Shown here: positions 8,928-17,079 of the stretch, piece by piece
Numbering within the stretch: the first letter of the stretch is position 1
How the letters are laid out: every line of letters starts with the position of its first letter
Assembly (NCBI RefSeq): GCF_002257645.1
Contig: NZ_NQMO01000007.1
Coordinates: 389,651 to 453,650, forward strand
DNA from: Paenibacillus sp. XY044
Lineage (GTDB): Bacteria > Bacillota > Bacilli > Paenibacillales > Paenibacillaceae
Reading direction: 5' to 3'
Length of the DNA: 64,000 bases
Notes under the pieces: model-generated
What the model saw: only the letters and a program-made list of their open reading frames with translations
Told to the model about the DNA's origin: nothing
The model's database searches: none
Translations under genes and position numbers: made by a program

Positions 8928-9258
8928 CTATGATGTCCTCCTAAAATATATATATAATTTCCCAGTGTATAAATATGGATATAAGTGACTATTTAAATCA
9001 ACAAATGTTATTTCATCGGCTGACAACAATTGATTATGAAGCATCTACACATAAAATAGAAGTACGCACTTTGAAGTACTATAGGAACTAAAAAGTGTCC
9101 TACCCAATAAAAAGCTCCACAAAATCTCACCTTTGTTACATTGAACACAAAAACAGCCGGTCGGAATGGACCGGCTGCAGAAGCTAGCAGGATTAGATTG
9201 TCTTTCAATAGGAATACTCAAAGTGCCTCGATGGCACATTGCACCTGGATGACTCTGA
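8928..9258. other. Intergenic region between aldo/keto reductase and NUDIX genes
   Basis: Short minus-strand frames occur here but lack an RBS and any recognisable protein pattern, so no gene is called. The region holds the reductase promoter and the NUDIX terminator at 9147-9177. Confidence 0.6.
9147..9177 (-). terminator. Terminator downstream of the NUDIX gene
   Basis: A 9-bp stem CAGCCGGTC/GACCGGCTG (9154-9162 with 9169-9177) has a six-base loop and is followed by GTTTTTGTG on the minus strand. It lies about 82 bp after the NUDIX stop. Confidence 0.75.
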
Positions 9259-9747
9259 TTAAACGTACCTTTGAAGCTTGACGTTACATTCTGATGTAGT
9301 CGCAGTGACATACTCTATATAATTCACAGAGCCGTTAAAGTTCAAATAAGCTTCATAACGCATGCGGATTGCAGGTAAAGTAATCAAATCCAGAACATTT
9401 TCCTTTGGAACCCACCTGCATTCGCTCGTTTCATCAGAGGTCGCTAACTCTCCGCCCACAGCTTTACACACGAAATCAAACATGACCTTCGTAGGCACAT
9501 CCGTTTCACCGTCATACCACTTATGGATCGCTGTATTCGAAACAACATTAATGAGTTGGCTAACCGTGGCGTCTATTCCGCTTTCCTCTTTAATTTCACG
9601 GATCACGCCATCCATCAGGTTTTCTCCAACTTCAGTTATCCCACCAGGATACACCCAACCGTCGTCATGGGCTTTGACTAATAGGATATTTCCATTTCCA
9701 TCTTCCACAATTCCGCCTGCCGATACAATATGCGTCGGGAACGCCAT
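9259..9747 (-). CDS. NUDIX hydrolase
   Basis: A 162-residue NUDIX-family pyrophosphohydrolase. The complete Nudix box lies at 36-58 (GITEVGE...REIKEESGI), supplying the metal-binding glutamates. Such enzymes hydrolyse nucleoside diphosphates linked to another moiety; the substrate cannot be predicted. The start at 9747 follows TTGGAGG. Monocistronic with its own terminator. Confidence 0.92.
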   Translation of the reverse strand: MAFPTHIVSAGGIVEDGNGNILLVKAHDDGWVYPGGITEVGENLMDGVIREIKEESGIDATVSQLINVVSNTAIHKWYDGETDVPTKVMFDFVCKAVGGELATSDETSECRWVPKENVLDLITLPAIRMRYEAYLNFNGSVNYIEYVTATTSECNVKLQRYV

Positions 9748-9819
9748 TTCACGACCTCCAATACGGTACGTTTGTATATTTATTCCACTTACTTCGAAGG
9801 ACGGTAGGTTATTGTGCCC

Positions 9820-10089
9820 TTAGCTTAAAGACGTGCGAGCTTGGTTAAAATTGTCCCAGGACAGATATATACATAAAATTGTTAATGCGAAAAAGATAAC
9901 TGAAAGTTGAGGATTTCTACGGAATTTGATGCCATATGAAGAGAAAAAAATTGCCGCAGCAAATTTTGCCGCGCTTTGGTAATATCCATTATCCGAAAAA
10001 AATGAATTGCTAAATACTATCGCAACGAGCAAAGTTGAAAAAATAAGAATTTTAAACCACAGAGGTTCTCTTAGGAATTGTTTATACAT
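9820..10089 (-). CDS. Small membrane protein of unknown function
   Basis: An 89-residue protein with three predicted membrane segments (about residues 12-30, 41-55 and 66-82) and a basic KFRRNP loop. The ATG at 10089 is chosen because AGAGG lies about nine bases upstream; a TTG six codons earlier is also in frame. I do not recognise the family. It stands alone between the NUDIX and nucleotidyltransferase genes. Confidence 0.6.
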   Translation of the reverse strand: MYKQFLREPLWFKILIFSTLLVAIVFSNSFFSDNGYYQSAAKFAAAIFFSSYGIKFRRNPQLSVIFFALTILCIYLSWDNFNQARTSLS

Positions 10090-10312
10090 AAATTTAATCC
10101 TCTGCAATAAAATCTACCCCCATTTTCGTTTTATTTCCATATAATAACACATGAAAACACAAAAGAGAGCCTCTATCTTGTATCACAGTATTCCAACTCT
10201 CCTGCCCTTCAGCAAGAAAAAGCTGTACGTTGAAGTTTGTGTTTAACAAGCCTTTAAGAAAAAGATGATATGTTCTACTAGTTCAGACTTTTTCCTCGTG
10301 TTTTGATAAAAA

Positions 10313-10357
10313 CACTTATCGTAAAAATAAAAAAAGCCGCAGGTACGCGGCTATTTG
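10313..10357. repeat. Dispersed palindromic element, copy A (GCCGC core), acting as terminator
   Basis: The core hairpin AGCCGC/GCGGCT (10335-10340 with 10347-10352) is followed by seven T on the minus strand and overlaps the stop codon of the nucleotidyltransferase gene. The left flank CTTATCGTAAAAATAAAA resembles the flanks of copies at 14243, 34429 and 41242. Confidence 0.75.
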
Positions 10358-11136
10358 GAAGAGTAAACAGACTCCAAGTAAGCTATTGAAGCTTGCTCCG
10401 CTTCACTTTTATATTCGAAATCCCCTAAATGCTGACGTAGTCGTTGATAAAGATGAATGGTCTTTTTTAAAGCGTGATAACAACTCTCCGTACTGTGGTT
10501 TGGTATCGTTTCTTTAAGTTCATCAAGCTCTTCGCCCTCATATTCTTCGAGTTTTCGTACCCCTCTTGGAAGTTCACCGTTCTTGATATGAAGCAATGGC
10601 CCAATCACGGTGTTACGCATAAAGCTGAGGTGATCGATGAGCTCGAACAATTCTCCCCTGCCAAGTTTTGACGCACCATAATGTATCCATATCCAAAATC
10701 GATCCTCGATCCATTGTGGATCAGGGTAAGGAAAGTTCGAAGCTGTTCTTTGAAATAAATGACTAACTTCCTCTCCCCTTTCCCAGAGGATTACAGGATT
10801 CTCAACCCGTTGTTCAAGTTCCTGAATAGTAACAAATTTCAAATCAACGTGCAGCAACGGTTGTCCATACAAGCATATCAAAAGCCTCGGTTCCCCTACA
10901 TGTTCGCCTGTAAAGGCAGATAACAAATGCCCTAATTTTTCTGCAATCTGCATACGGTTTTTCATGATCTCTTCTTTATAACAAGCATCGTAAACAACAA
11001 TAAAATCTAAGTCACTGTATTCATCCATAATACCTGTTATCATGGATCCTCCTGCAAGAAGACCCCGTATACGATTGTCCTGACGAAGCTTTTCTTTTGC
11101 TTGGATAATAAAATCTTCATGCATTTGTAAAGGCAT
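10351..11136 (-). CDS. Nucleotidyltransferase-domain protein
   Basis: A cytoplasmic protein of about 261 residues with an N-terminal DNA-polymerase-beta-like nucleotidyltransferase fold: GGS at 29-31 and the metal-binding pair SDLD at 41-44. The start at 11136 is preferred because TTAGGAGTG lies just upstream; the frame extends to 11166 without an RBS. The family includes aminoglycoside adenylyltransferases, but the C-terminal part (a helical DUF4111/DUF4037-like domain) is not diagnostic, so no resistance function is claimed. The stop overlaps palindromic element A. Confidence 0.8.
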   Translation of the reverse strand: MPLQMHEDFIIQAKEKLRQDNRIRGLLAGGSMITGIMDEYSDLDFIVVYDACYKEEIMKNRMQIAEKLGHLLSAFTGEHVGEPRLLICLYGQPLLHVDLKFVTIQELEQRVENPVILWERGEEVSHLFQRTASNFPYPDPQWIEDRFWIWIHYGASKLGRGELFELIDHLSFMRNTVIGPLLHIKNGELPRGVRKLEEYEGEELDELKETIPNHSTESCYHALKKTIHLYQRLRQHLGDFEYKSEAEQASIAYLESVYSSK

Positions 11137-11182
11137 TGACAACACTCCTAAAATGATGACCCCCAAAAGGGTATTACGCCAT

Positions 11183-11237
11183 CATATCATGATCCCATCT
11201 AATATTCAAAAGGGATATTGAATGGGATCATGATATG
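11183..11237. repeat. Perfect 16-bp inverted repeat
   Basis: The arms CATATCATGATCCCAT (11183-11198) and ATGGGATCATGATATG (11222-11237) are perfectly complementary with a 23-base spacer. No T-tract is present. It lies 46 bp upstream of the nucleotidyltransferase start, where an operator would be expected. Confidence 0.7.
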
Positions 11238-11298
11238 AGCAGTCCATATGGATATTCGAATAAGAAAACCATTCCATCACCCACTGAGCCTTTTCTGG

Positions 11299-11327
11299 GG
11301 GTAGTACCAGCGAAGCTGATACTACCC
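11299..11327. repeat. Compact hairpin downstream of the serine hydrolase gene
   Basis: GGGTAGTA (11299-11306) pairs with TACTACCC (11320-11327), and an inner CAGC/GCTG stem closes a GAA loop. It lies 82 bp after the stop of the GC-rich hydrolase gene. It may stabilise the 3' end of its mRNA but has no U-tract. Confidence 0.55.
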
Positions 11328-11408
11328 GCAAAATATGATAATAAACTGGGAAATATTAATTGATTCACCGTTTTTTTTAAACGAACAACGAACTACGGGC
11401 TCAGTGTC

Positions 11409-12653
11409 TCAGTCTTCAATTGCCTGGTAGATCGTGGCCCAGAAGTCGTGGATAAGCCGCGCTGAATCCGGAGTTGACATCCCAACCTGGGTGAGCAGGA
11501 TTCCTGTGAGCCCGGTGACCGGGTCGGCGTAGGTCGAGGTACCGCTTCCTCCGTCCCAGCCGAACTGGCCGATAGGCGCGTAGTCGCCGCGGTAGGTGCG
11601 CACCGCCATCCCGAAGCCCCAGCCGCCGTGCTGTCCTTGGCCGAATGACACATGGACGTTGTTGGTGGCCATGGCGTTTCGGGCGGCTTGCTGCTCGGGC
11701 GTGAGGCGGTTGGTGGTCATCAGTTGGACGGCGGGCCGGGACAGGATTCGCTCCGTCCCGTGCATCCCCTGATTCAGCAGCATTTGGAAGTAGGCGTGGT
11801 AGTCGTCAACAGTGGAGGAAAGTCCGCCTCCACCACCCTGGAATGCCGGAGGCTGGCTGTAGCGTCCCCCCTCGGCTTCGTCCCACACGATGAACTCTCC
11901 GGTCTGCGGGTTGGGTGCGTAAAGAGGCGGCAGGCGGTTGATTTTGTCGGCGGGCACATGGAAACCCGTGTCTTTCATGCCGAGGGGCTCGAAGATGCGC
12001 TCGCGCAGGAACGTCTCAAACGACTGGCCCGTGACCCTGGCCACGAGCACGCCAAGTAGATCGTTGCTGATGTGGTATTGCCAGCGTTCTCCGGGCTGGT
12101 GCATCAGCGGAAGCGCACCAAGGCGGCGCATCCACTCATCCGGTTCGGGCATCGGCTCCGGTAGATCGGGCGTGAGGCCCTGCTCGAAGATCGCGTTCAT
12201 GATCGGAGTGCCCAGTGACGTCATATCCATACCGAGCCCGAACGTGGAGGTCAACAGGTCCCGTACGATGATCGGCCGCCGCGCCGGCACGGTATCGTCC
12301 AGCGGGCCGTCGGCCCGCTTCAGCACTCGCCGATCCGCAAGTTCGGGCAGCCACGGTTCTACCAGGTCGTCAAGACGCAGCCTGCACTCGTCGAGCAGAA
12401 CCATCGCCGCAGCCATCGCGACCGGCTTGGAAGTGGACGCCATCCGGAAGATCGTGTCCCGGCGCATCGGCGCGCCACCGTCGTGACGCATCGTGCCGAG
12501 CGCTTCGACATGAGTCTCACCGTTCCGGCTGACCAGGGCGACTAGCCCAGGAATCTTTCCGGACTCGACATGCCGTGCCAGCACGTCACGCACTCTGCGC
12601 AGTCCTGTTTCGGAGAAGCCGTTATGCCTTTGACCCGTTATACTCTGATTCAT
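11409..12653 (-). CDS. Serine hydrolase, class C beta-lactamase family
   Basis: A 414-residue protein of the beta-lactamase/EstB-type serine hydrolase family. The nucleophile motif SxxK is S73-T-S-K76 (RMASTSKPVA). Further family motifs are WQYHISNDLLG and the GWDGGSGT segment in place of KTG. There is no signal peptide, which suggests a cytoplasmic esterase or peptidase rather than a secreted beta-lactamase. An AGAGAGGG RBS precedes 12653. The gene is far more GC-rich than its neighbours, with G/C-ending codons throughout, which suggests recent transfer from a high-GC donor such as an actinomycete. Confidence 0.88.
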   Translation of the reverse strand: MNQSITGQRHNGFSETGLRRVRDVLARHVESGKIPGLVALVSRNGETHVEALGTMRHDGGAPMRRDTIFRMASTSKPVAMAAAMVLLDECRLRLDDLVEPWLPELADRRVLKRADGPLDDTVPARRPIIVRDLLTSTFGLGMDMTSLGTPIMNAIFEQGLTPDLPEPMPEPDEWMRRLGALPLMHQPGERWQYHISNDLLGVLVARVTGQSFETFLRERIFEPLGMKDTGFHVPADKINRLPPLYAPNPQTGEFIVWDEAEGGRYSQPPAFQGGGGGLSSTVDDYHAYFQMLLNQGMHGTERILSRPAVQLMTTNRLTPEQQAARNAMATNNVHVSFGQGQHGGWGFGMAVRTYRGDYAPIGQFGWDGGSGTSTYADPVTGLTGILLTQVGMSTPDSARLIHDFWATIYQAIED

Positions 12654-12835
12654 TGGGTATCCCTCTCTTTACTATTTTTATCAGTCCTCATCGCAAAGAT
12701 ATATGCCACGAACGTGATTCCGATGCTCATACAAGAGCTGCTCATACATCATTACCTACTGGGTGACCTGACAATAGCGCGCGAATAGCTTCCGCGGTTA
12801 AGGTAACCAGCTCGTTTTGTATATCCCCTCCCATT

Positions 12836-13699
12836 TTAAATAACCGTAACTTTGGACAAATCAGCCTCTATGCCCTTGAGCGCGGCAAACGTCAACTTAT
12901 CCATTGTCGCCTCGTCAAAGCAGACGGTTTTGATGGCACGGTAGTACTTTTTGGACAACATAGACCCTTGGAAGGACACATTCTTGAGCGTCGCGCCCTT
13001 GAACGAAACTTCTTTCAACCCGGCTTTGTCGAATTTGACGCCGATGAAGGTTTGGCCGTCAAAACGCAGCCCTGTCAGATCGCTGGATGTGAAGTCCACC
13101 CCGTCAAAAGTACAGTTTTCAAAGACGGTTGTACTGAGAGCGGTCATCGTCAGGTTCACGTCAGTCAGCTTTACGCCGGTGAATTTTGCTCCGGCCAGCC
13201 ACGATTTGCTGAAGCTGGTGCGCACAAGGATGGATTTATTGAAGCTTGCATTCGCAAGGTCAAGGGTGGACAGGTTGCAGTCGGTCAGGTTTGCACCGTC
13301 GAAACGGGCATCTCGCACGTCGCTGCTCTTAAAGGTGCTGCCGGTCAAATCCGCGTTCGTGAAGTCGGATCCTCGCAGCGCACTTGCTGTAAATATCCCT
13401 TTATGCGCGGTCACGCCAGCAAAGTCGCTCTCTACTAAGTTACTGGCGCTGAGATTTGTCAGCACCTGCCGCTCCAGTGAACGAGAGAGGTTCGACACTT
13501 CCAGTACGGTTTGCTCAATGTCGCCGATGCTGTCAATGGTCATCTCAAAAGCCGTTTCATCGTCCTTGCCCTCGGCTTTCAGTTCACGGAAACGCTCCTG
13601 CAAATCGGAGTGCAGGTCCGCCTTCAATTCGCTGACGCTCTTCACTCCGTCGTATGGTGCAAAAACCCCGTTCAGATAATTCGTCAATTTCTCATTCAT
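12836..13699 (-). CDS. HAAS-domain pentapeptide-repeat protein
   Basis: A 287-residue protein. Residues about 1-70 match the HAAS/DUF1700-like helical domain that in bacilli partners PadR regulators (ELKADLHSDLQERFRELK, then DETAFEMTIDSIGD). Residues 75-265 are a right-handed pentapeptide-repeat helix, with many A(D/N)LXX units such as SDFTNADLTGSTF and ARFDGANL. There are no membrane helices or signal. The start lies 14 bp after the PadR gene, so the two are co-transcribed and the HAAS domain probably links the repeats to PadR function. Pentapeptide proteins can mimic DNA, but no gyrase-protection function is shown here. Confidence 0.82.
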   Translation of the reverse strand: MNEKLTNYLNGVFAPYDGVKSVSELKADLHSDLQERFRELKAEGKDDETAFEMTIDSIGDIEQTVLEVSNLSRSLERQVLTNLSASNLVESDFAGVTAHKGIFTASALRGSDFTNADLTGSTFKSSDVRDARFDGANLTDCNLSTLDLANASFNKSILVRTSFSKSWLAGAKFTGVKLTDVNLTMTALSTTVFENCTFDGVDFTSSDLTGLRFDGQTFIGVKFDKAGLKEVSFKGATLKNVSFQGSMLSKKYYRAIKTVCFDEATMDKLTFAALKGIEADLSKVTVI

Positions 13700-13713
13700 C
13701 CCATCAACTCTCC

Positions 13714-14043
13714 TTATAATAGGTCTTCAAGCACACGCTTTGCGTACTCCCAATTGCTTTTGTTGCGTTCATAAGTTTCCTTGCCTTTCTCGGTAATTCG
13801 AAAATACTTGCGCCGTCCGCCCTGCGATTCATCGCCCCAATACCACTCGATATCACCGTCCCCTTCAAGTCGCCGAACACTGGAGTACATCGTGGCTTCC
13901 TTTAATTCATACTCACCGCCCGAACGCTCGGCAATCAGCTTAACAATTTCATAGCCGTAGCGGTCCGCTTCGGATAAGAGTCGTAAAATCATCGTGTCGG
14001 TATGGCCTCGCAGCAGGTCGGATGTGATTTTGTTGTCGCTCAT
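13714..14043 (-). CDS. PadR family transcriptional regulator
   Basis: A 109-residue winged-helix regulator. The PadR pattern is clear: ILRLLSEADRYGYEIVKLI, YELKEATMYSSVRRLE, then GGRRKYFRITEKG. GGAGGTGATTG precedes the start. It is the first gene of a two-gene operon with the HAAS-pentapeptide protein. PadR proteins of this short type usually repress their own operon in response to a stress or ligand. Confidence 0.92.
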   Translation of the reverse strand: MSDNKITSDLLRGHTDTMILRLLSEADRYGYEIVKLIAERSGGEYELKEATMYSSVRRLEGDGDIEWYWGDESQGGRRKYFRITEKGKETYERNKSNWEYAKRVLEDLL

Positions 14044-14431
14044 ACAATCACCTCCATATCTGCATGATAAGACATATTACTTTGACTGTCAAGGTAATTT
14101 GTTAATTAAAATACTTAGTTGATATCCCTCCTGCGGTTTGATGCAGTTATGAGTCATCGGCTAACATAATTTAATTACGGTTAACCAAATAGACTCATGT
14201 CTTTGCTCGTCCACTGATATATGTTCTAGTCCTCCGGTTTTGGAAAAAACAAATATCGTTTAAACACAAAAAGCCGCAGATCTGCGGCTTTTAAGCTTTT
14301 ATGTTCTTGTCGTCTTACATGCTTTGATTCAGCACGAGCCTCTCTACGCAGCCCTGAGATACCCTGGTCCATCCCGATCGACTCGATGAGACTCTTTGCA
14401 TGAAGATTGAACAAATTACGCTTGATCGCTT
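14044..14431. other. Intergenic region with palindromic element B
   Basis: It holds the PadR operon promoter (AT-rich, next to 14043) and element B. A minus-strand frame from 14504 overlaps the reductase gene and is not accepted as a gene. Confidence 0.6.
14243..14313. repeat. Dispersed palindromic element, copy B
   Basis: The core AAGCCGCAGATCTGCGGCTT (14271-14290) is a perfect palindrome, preceded by ACACAAAAA and followed by TTAAGC and the outer arm TATGTTCTTGTCGT. Read on the minus strand it works as a terminator for the gene ending at 14432. Confidence 0.75.
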
Positions 14432-15058
14432 TTATCGCTTCATCAAGGCAAATGCAAACGAAGTGCCCCAACCTTCTTTTATAGCGAGATGGATCCATAA
14501 CCACGCCAACTCTTCGAGCTGCCGGGAAATATGTAGCTTGCCGGCACTCACCGCATCGAATCCGATCTGCTTAGCAAATTCTATGGCGGTTTCAACCGCT
14601 TCATGTTCGTCCCCTGCTGCAAACATCAGCATTTTTGAGGTCTGATAATTAGGATGTATCATATTGTCTGCACCGGTTTGGTTAAAACATTTTACGACAC
14701 GTGCGCCATTCGCCCACAAGGCGATTTGTTCGGCTCCTGAAAGGCCCTGTTCAAATTCCAGTCCACTAAAATCTGGTTTGATGGGATTTGTACAGTCAAT
14801 CAAAATTTTCCCATCCCAGTTATGGATCAATTCCACTGTTTCCTTTGCTGCCTGCCAGGGTACAGCTAACAGGATCACCGTGGAGTCCTCTACTGCTTTA
14901 ACTATGGTGGTAAGAGATGTTTTTCCTGATTCGCGCAAATCTTGATAGCGGCTGCTTTCAGGGTCACGTACGCCGTAAACTACGCAATGTCCTGCATCAT
15001 GCAATGCATGACCTAATGCACTTCCCACATTCCCAGCCCCAATTACACTAATGTTCAT
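14432..15058 (-). CDS. NADPH-dependent F420 reductase-like oxidoreductase
   Basis: A 208-residue Rossmann-fold protein of the NADP oxidoreductase, F420-dependent family. The nucleotide-binding motif GAGNVGSALG lies at 7-16, and a later CFNQTGADNM segment is typical of the family. In Bacillota without F420 such proteins act as NAD(P)-dependent reductases of unknown substrate. The start at 15058 lies three bases after the monooxygenase stop, with AAGGTGG as RBS, so the two genes form an operon behind an HxlR regulator. Confidence 0.85.
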   Translation of the reverse strand: MNISVIGAGNVGSALGHALHDAGHCVVYGVRDPESSRYQDLRESGKTSLTTIVKAVEDSTVILLAVPWQAAKETVELIHNWDGKILIDCTNPIKPDFSGLEFEQGLSGAEQIALWANGARVVKCFNQTGADNMIHPNYQTSKMLMFAAGDEHEAVETAIEFAKQIGFDAVSAGKLHISRQLEELAWLWIHLAIKEGWGTSFAFALMKR

Positions 15059-15061
15059 GGT

Positions 15062-15361
15062 TCAAACCACCTTGTCAATCATGCTATAATGTTTCATCTC
15101 TAAGATCGCATTAAAAAAAGGTTTGACCAATGCAAAGAATTTTTGAAAATCCGGACTCGTTCGGAATCCTTGCATGTGTCCCTCTACCGAATCCCATTCG
15201 ATTCTGACGATGAAGTGATCGGGTTCCTCGACACCCCGGATGACTTCGTAAGATAAGCAATGTTCCGAATTTTCCAAAAACACCCCGGCCTCTTTATACG
15301 CTTGTACGAAATGCTCCGATGATTCTGATGCGATATGATAACGAATAATTTCAACTACCAT
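15062..15361 (-). CDS. Antibiotic biosynthesis monooxygenase family protein
   Basis: A protein of about 99 residues with a single ABM ferredoxin-like domain (MVVEIIRYHI, CLSYEVIRG, DHFIVRIEWDS, FFALVKPFF). GAGGAGG upstream supports the start at 15361; the longer frame to 15460 has no RBS. ABM proteins oxidise quinones or other small aromatics without cofactor. Its position between an HxlR regulator and an NAD(P) oxidoreductase fits a quinone or electrophile detoxification operon. Confidence 0.85.
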   Translation of the reverse strand: MVVEIIRYHIASESSEHFVQAYKEAGVFLENSEHCLSYEVIRGVEEPDHFIVRIEWDSVEGHMQGFRTSPDFQKFFALVKPFFNAILEMKHYSMIDKVV

Positions 15362-15460
15362 GAAGGGATGCGCCTCCTCAGTAAATTTTTCTATAAAAAA
15401 TAATACGGGAGTATTAGATGTCTTACAATAAGGCACATTTTTGTTCGTTGCTCTTATCAA

Positions 15461-15817
15461 CTACTCACTGTCGTCTGATCCAAGCACCTCTCTCACTTGC
15501 AAGTCGTATTCCCGCATCCGTCTTTTCCCCCAGTCACACATAAGCTCAAGAATCGGCTCGATGCTTTTACCGTACTCGGTAAGCGAATATTCCACTTTCC
15601 TTAATCGTTCGTCATAAACGGATCTCTGAATGAGTCCATCCCGCTCCAATTCCTTCAGCTGAAGGGTCAGAATCCGCTGCGTAATGTTTGGCATCCTATG
15701 CTGAAGCTGGCTATAACGCAAAGTTTTCTTGGACAAATGACGTAGGATTACCGTTTTCCACTTCCCTCCTACCACATCTAACGTTACTTCTACTGGGCAG
15801 TTATATATTTTGGTCAT
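15461..15817 (-). CDS. HxlR family transcriptional regulator
   Basis: A 118-residue winged-helix regulator (GGKWKTVILRHL, RYSQLQHRMPNITQRILTLQL, then EYSLTEYGKS). A single cysteine at position 7 (MTKIYNC) corresponds to the N-terminal redox-sensing cysteine of B. subtilis YodB and HypR. This suggests control by electrophiles or disulfide stress. AAAGGAG precedes 15817. It is followed on the same strand by the ABM and reductase genes, which it probably represses. Confidence 0.9.
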   Translation of the reverse strand: MTKIYNCPVEVTLDVVGGKWKTVILRHLSKKTLRYSQLQHRMPNITQRILTLQLKELERDGLIQRSVYDERLRKVEYSLTEYGKSIEPILELMCDWGKRRMREYDLQVREVLGSDDSE

Positions 15818-15880
15818 AACACGGTGCTCCTTTCACCAGCACTTTTTTAATGTATCCCGAATGAATATAACATCATGAAA

Positions 15881-15938
15881 TTCAAATTCAAAAAGCCGCA
15901 AAGATGCGGCCTTGTAAGCATGTATGTTCTTGTCGTGT
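15881..15938. repeat. Dispersed palindromic element, copy C
   Basis: AAAAAGCCGCA-AAGA-TGCGGC followed by TTGTAAGC and the outer arm TATGTTCTTGTCGT, shared nearly base for base with copy B. No real minus-strand gene lies just upstream; only a 24-codon frame ends at 15938. This copy is therefore not explained as a gene terminator. Confidence 0.7.
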
Positions 15939-16120
15939 TATAATACCTTTTTAAATGTGGTAATCACGATTCCGCACTGAAAAACTCCAGTTTGGCATTG
16001 TTCAGCGATCATATTGGCCTAGTTTTTTGTATCAAAATTGGCCCTTTCATTAAGTCCAATCGATTCTTATAATTTGTTTTATAATTGATGAAGGTTAAAC
16101 AATCAAAGGGGTGTATCTTG

Positions 16121-17026
16121 ATGTTGTTCCATGGATTGTCCGCTTTTCCACTGACCCCAGTGAATGAGACAGGTATTAATGAAAAAGAATACGTGAACCT
16201 GATCCAACGATTGGTTGCAGCTGGCGTAGATTCCATCGGTGCGCTGGGCTCAACAGGAAATTACGCCTACCTCAATCGGGAAGAACGTTATCAAGTTTTG
16301 AGGCTTGCTGTCGGTTCCGCCGAGGGCATTCCCGTAATGACAAGCATAAGTGCGATGCGCACGCTAGACGTGCTCCGATTAGCGGAAGACGCACAACAAG
16401 CAGGAGCAAGCGCCGTGCTTTTGGCTCCTGTTTCTTACCAAGCGTTAACGGATGAAGAGGTATATTTATTGTATGAACAGGTGACACGCTCACTCTCGAT
16501 TCCGCTTTGCGTGTATGATAATCCAGTCACGACACATTTTCATTTTAGTGATGAGCTGCACGGTCGAATTGCTGGACTCCCCCAGGTTCGTTCGATCAAG
16601 ATTCCTGGAGTACCATCTGGACCTGAAGCAGCCAAAGTACGCATTAGCCATCTGCGAGCGCTCATTCCATCCCATGTATCAATCGGCGTAAGCTCTGACC
16701 CGTTTGCTGTCACTGGTTTGAATGCTGGCTGCGAAGCATGGTACTCCGTTCTGGGTGGCTTGTTCCCAAGGACATGCCTAAGAATGACACGATTTGCCCT
16801 GGACGATTGTGCTGAAGAAGCAGAACGGATCTCGGAGCGGCTTGAACCGATTTGGTCGTTATTTCGCCAATACGGAAGCCTCCGCGTTGTTTCGGCAGCC
16901 GCAGAAATCAGCGGCTTGATTTCAAGTCCGAGTCTTCCTCTCCCTCTACAGCCACTGAATCAATCCGTCAGGGAACATCTGAAGTCCATACTTAAAGACA
17001 TTCAAACGATTGAAGAATCTTGGTAA
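16121..17026 (+). CDS. DapA-family aldolase/lyase
   Basis: A protein of about 301 residues of the dihydrodipicolinate synthase/N-acetylneuraminate lyase family (TIM barrel, Schiff-base mechanism). The family motifs are GSTGN (near residue 44, normally GSTGE), the YDNP strand and the Schiff-base lysine in SIKIPG. The start at 16121 follows AAAGGGGTG; an earlier in-frame ATG at 16085 lacks an RBS. The gene is alone, not in a lysine operon, so the substrate is probably another 2-keto acid. Confidence 0.88.
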   Translation: MLFHGLSAFPLTPVNETGINEKEYVNLIQRLVAAGVDSIGALGSTGNYAYLNREERYQVLRLAVGSAEGIPVMTSISAMRTLDVLRLAEDAQQAGASAVLLAPVSYQALTDEEVYLLYEQVTRSLSIPLCVYDNPVTTHFHFSDELHGRIAGLPQVRSIKIPGVPSGPEAAKVRISHLRALIPSHVSIGVSSDPFAVTGLNAGCEAWYSVLGGLFPRTCLRMTRFALDDCAEEAERISERLEPIWSLFRQYGSLRVVSAAAEISGLISSPSLPLPLQPLNQSVREHLKSILKDIQTIEESW

Positions 17027-17079
17027 CCTTTTAAACTAGTAAAATGCTCGCCATCATTCGGCCGTCGTTTCTGCTGTGG

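Noticed and set aside
9008..9311. Two short minus-strand frames between NUDIX and aldo/keto reductase genes
   Set aside because: They have no RBS, overlap the NUDIX terminator and show no recognisable protein.
10351..11136. Aminoglycoside adenylyltransferase resistance gene
   Set aside because: Only the general nucleotidyltransferase motif is present; the substrate cannot be inferred.
11652..12486. Open antisense frames within the GC-rich serine hydrolase gene
   Set aside because: High GC removes stop codons by chance; no RBS and no protein pattern.
12836..13699. Pentapeptide protein as a Qnr-type quinolone resistance gene
   Set aside because: The N-terminal HAAS domain and PadR partner differ from Qnr, and the repeats alone do not show gyrase protection.
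14226..14504. 92-codon minus-strand frame next to the F420-reductase-like gene
   Set aside because: It overlaps the reductase gene in another frame and runs through palindromic element B.
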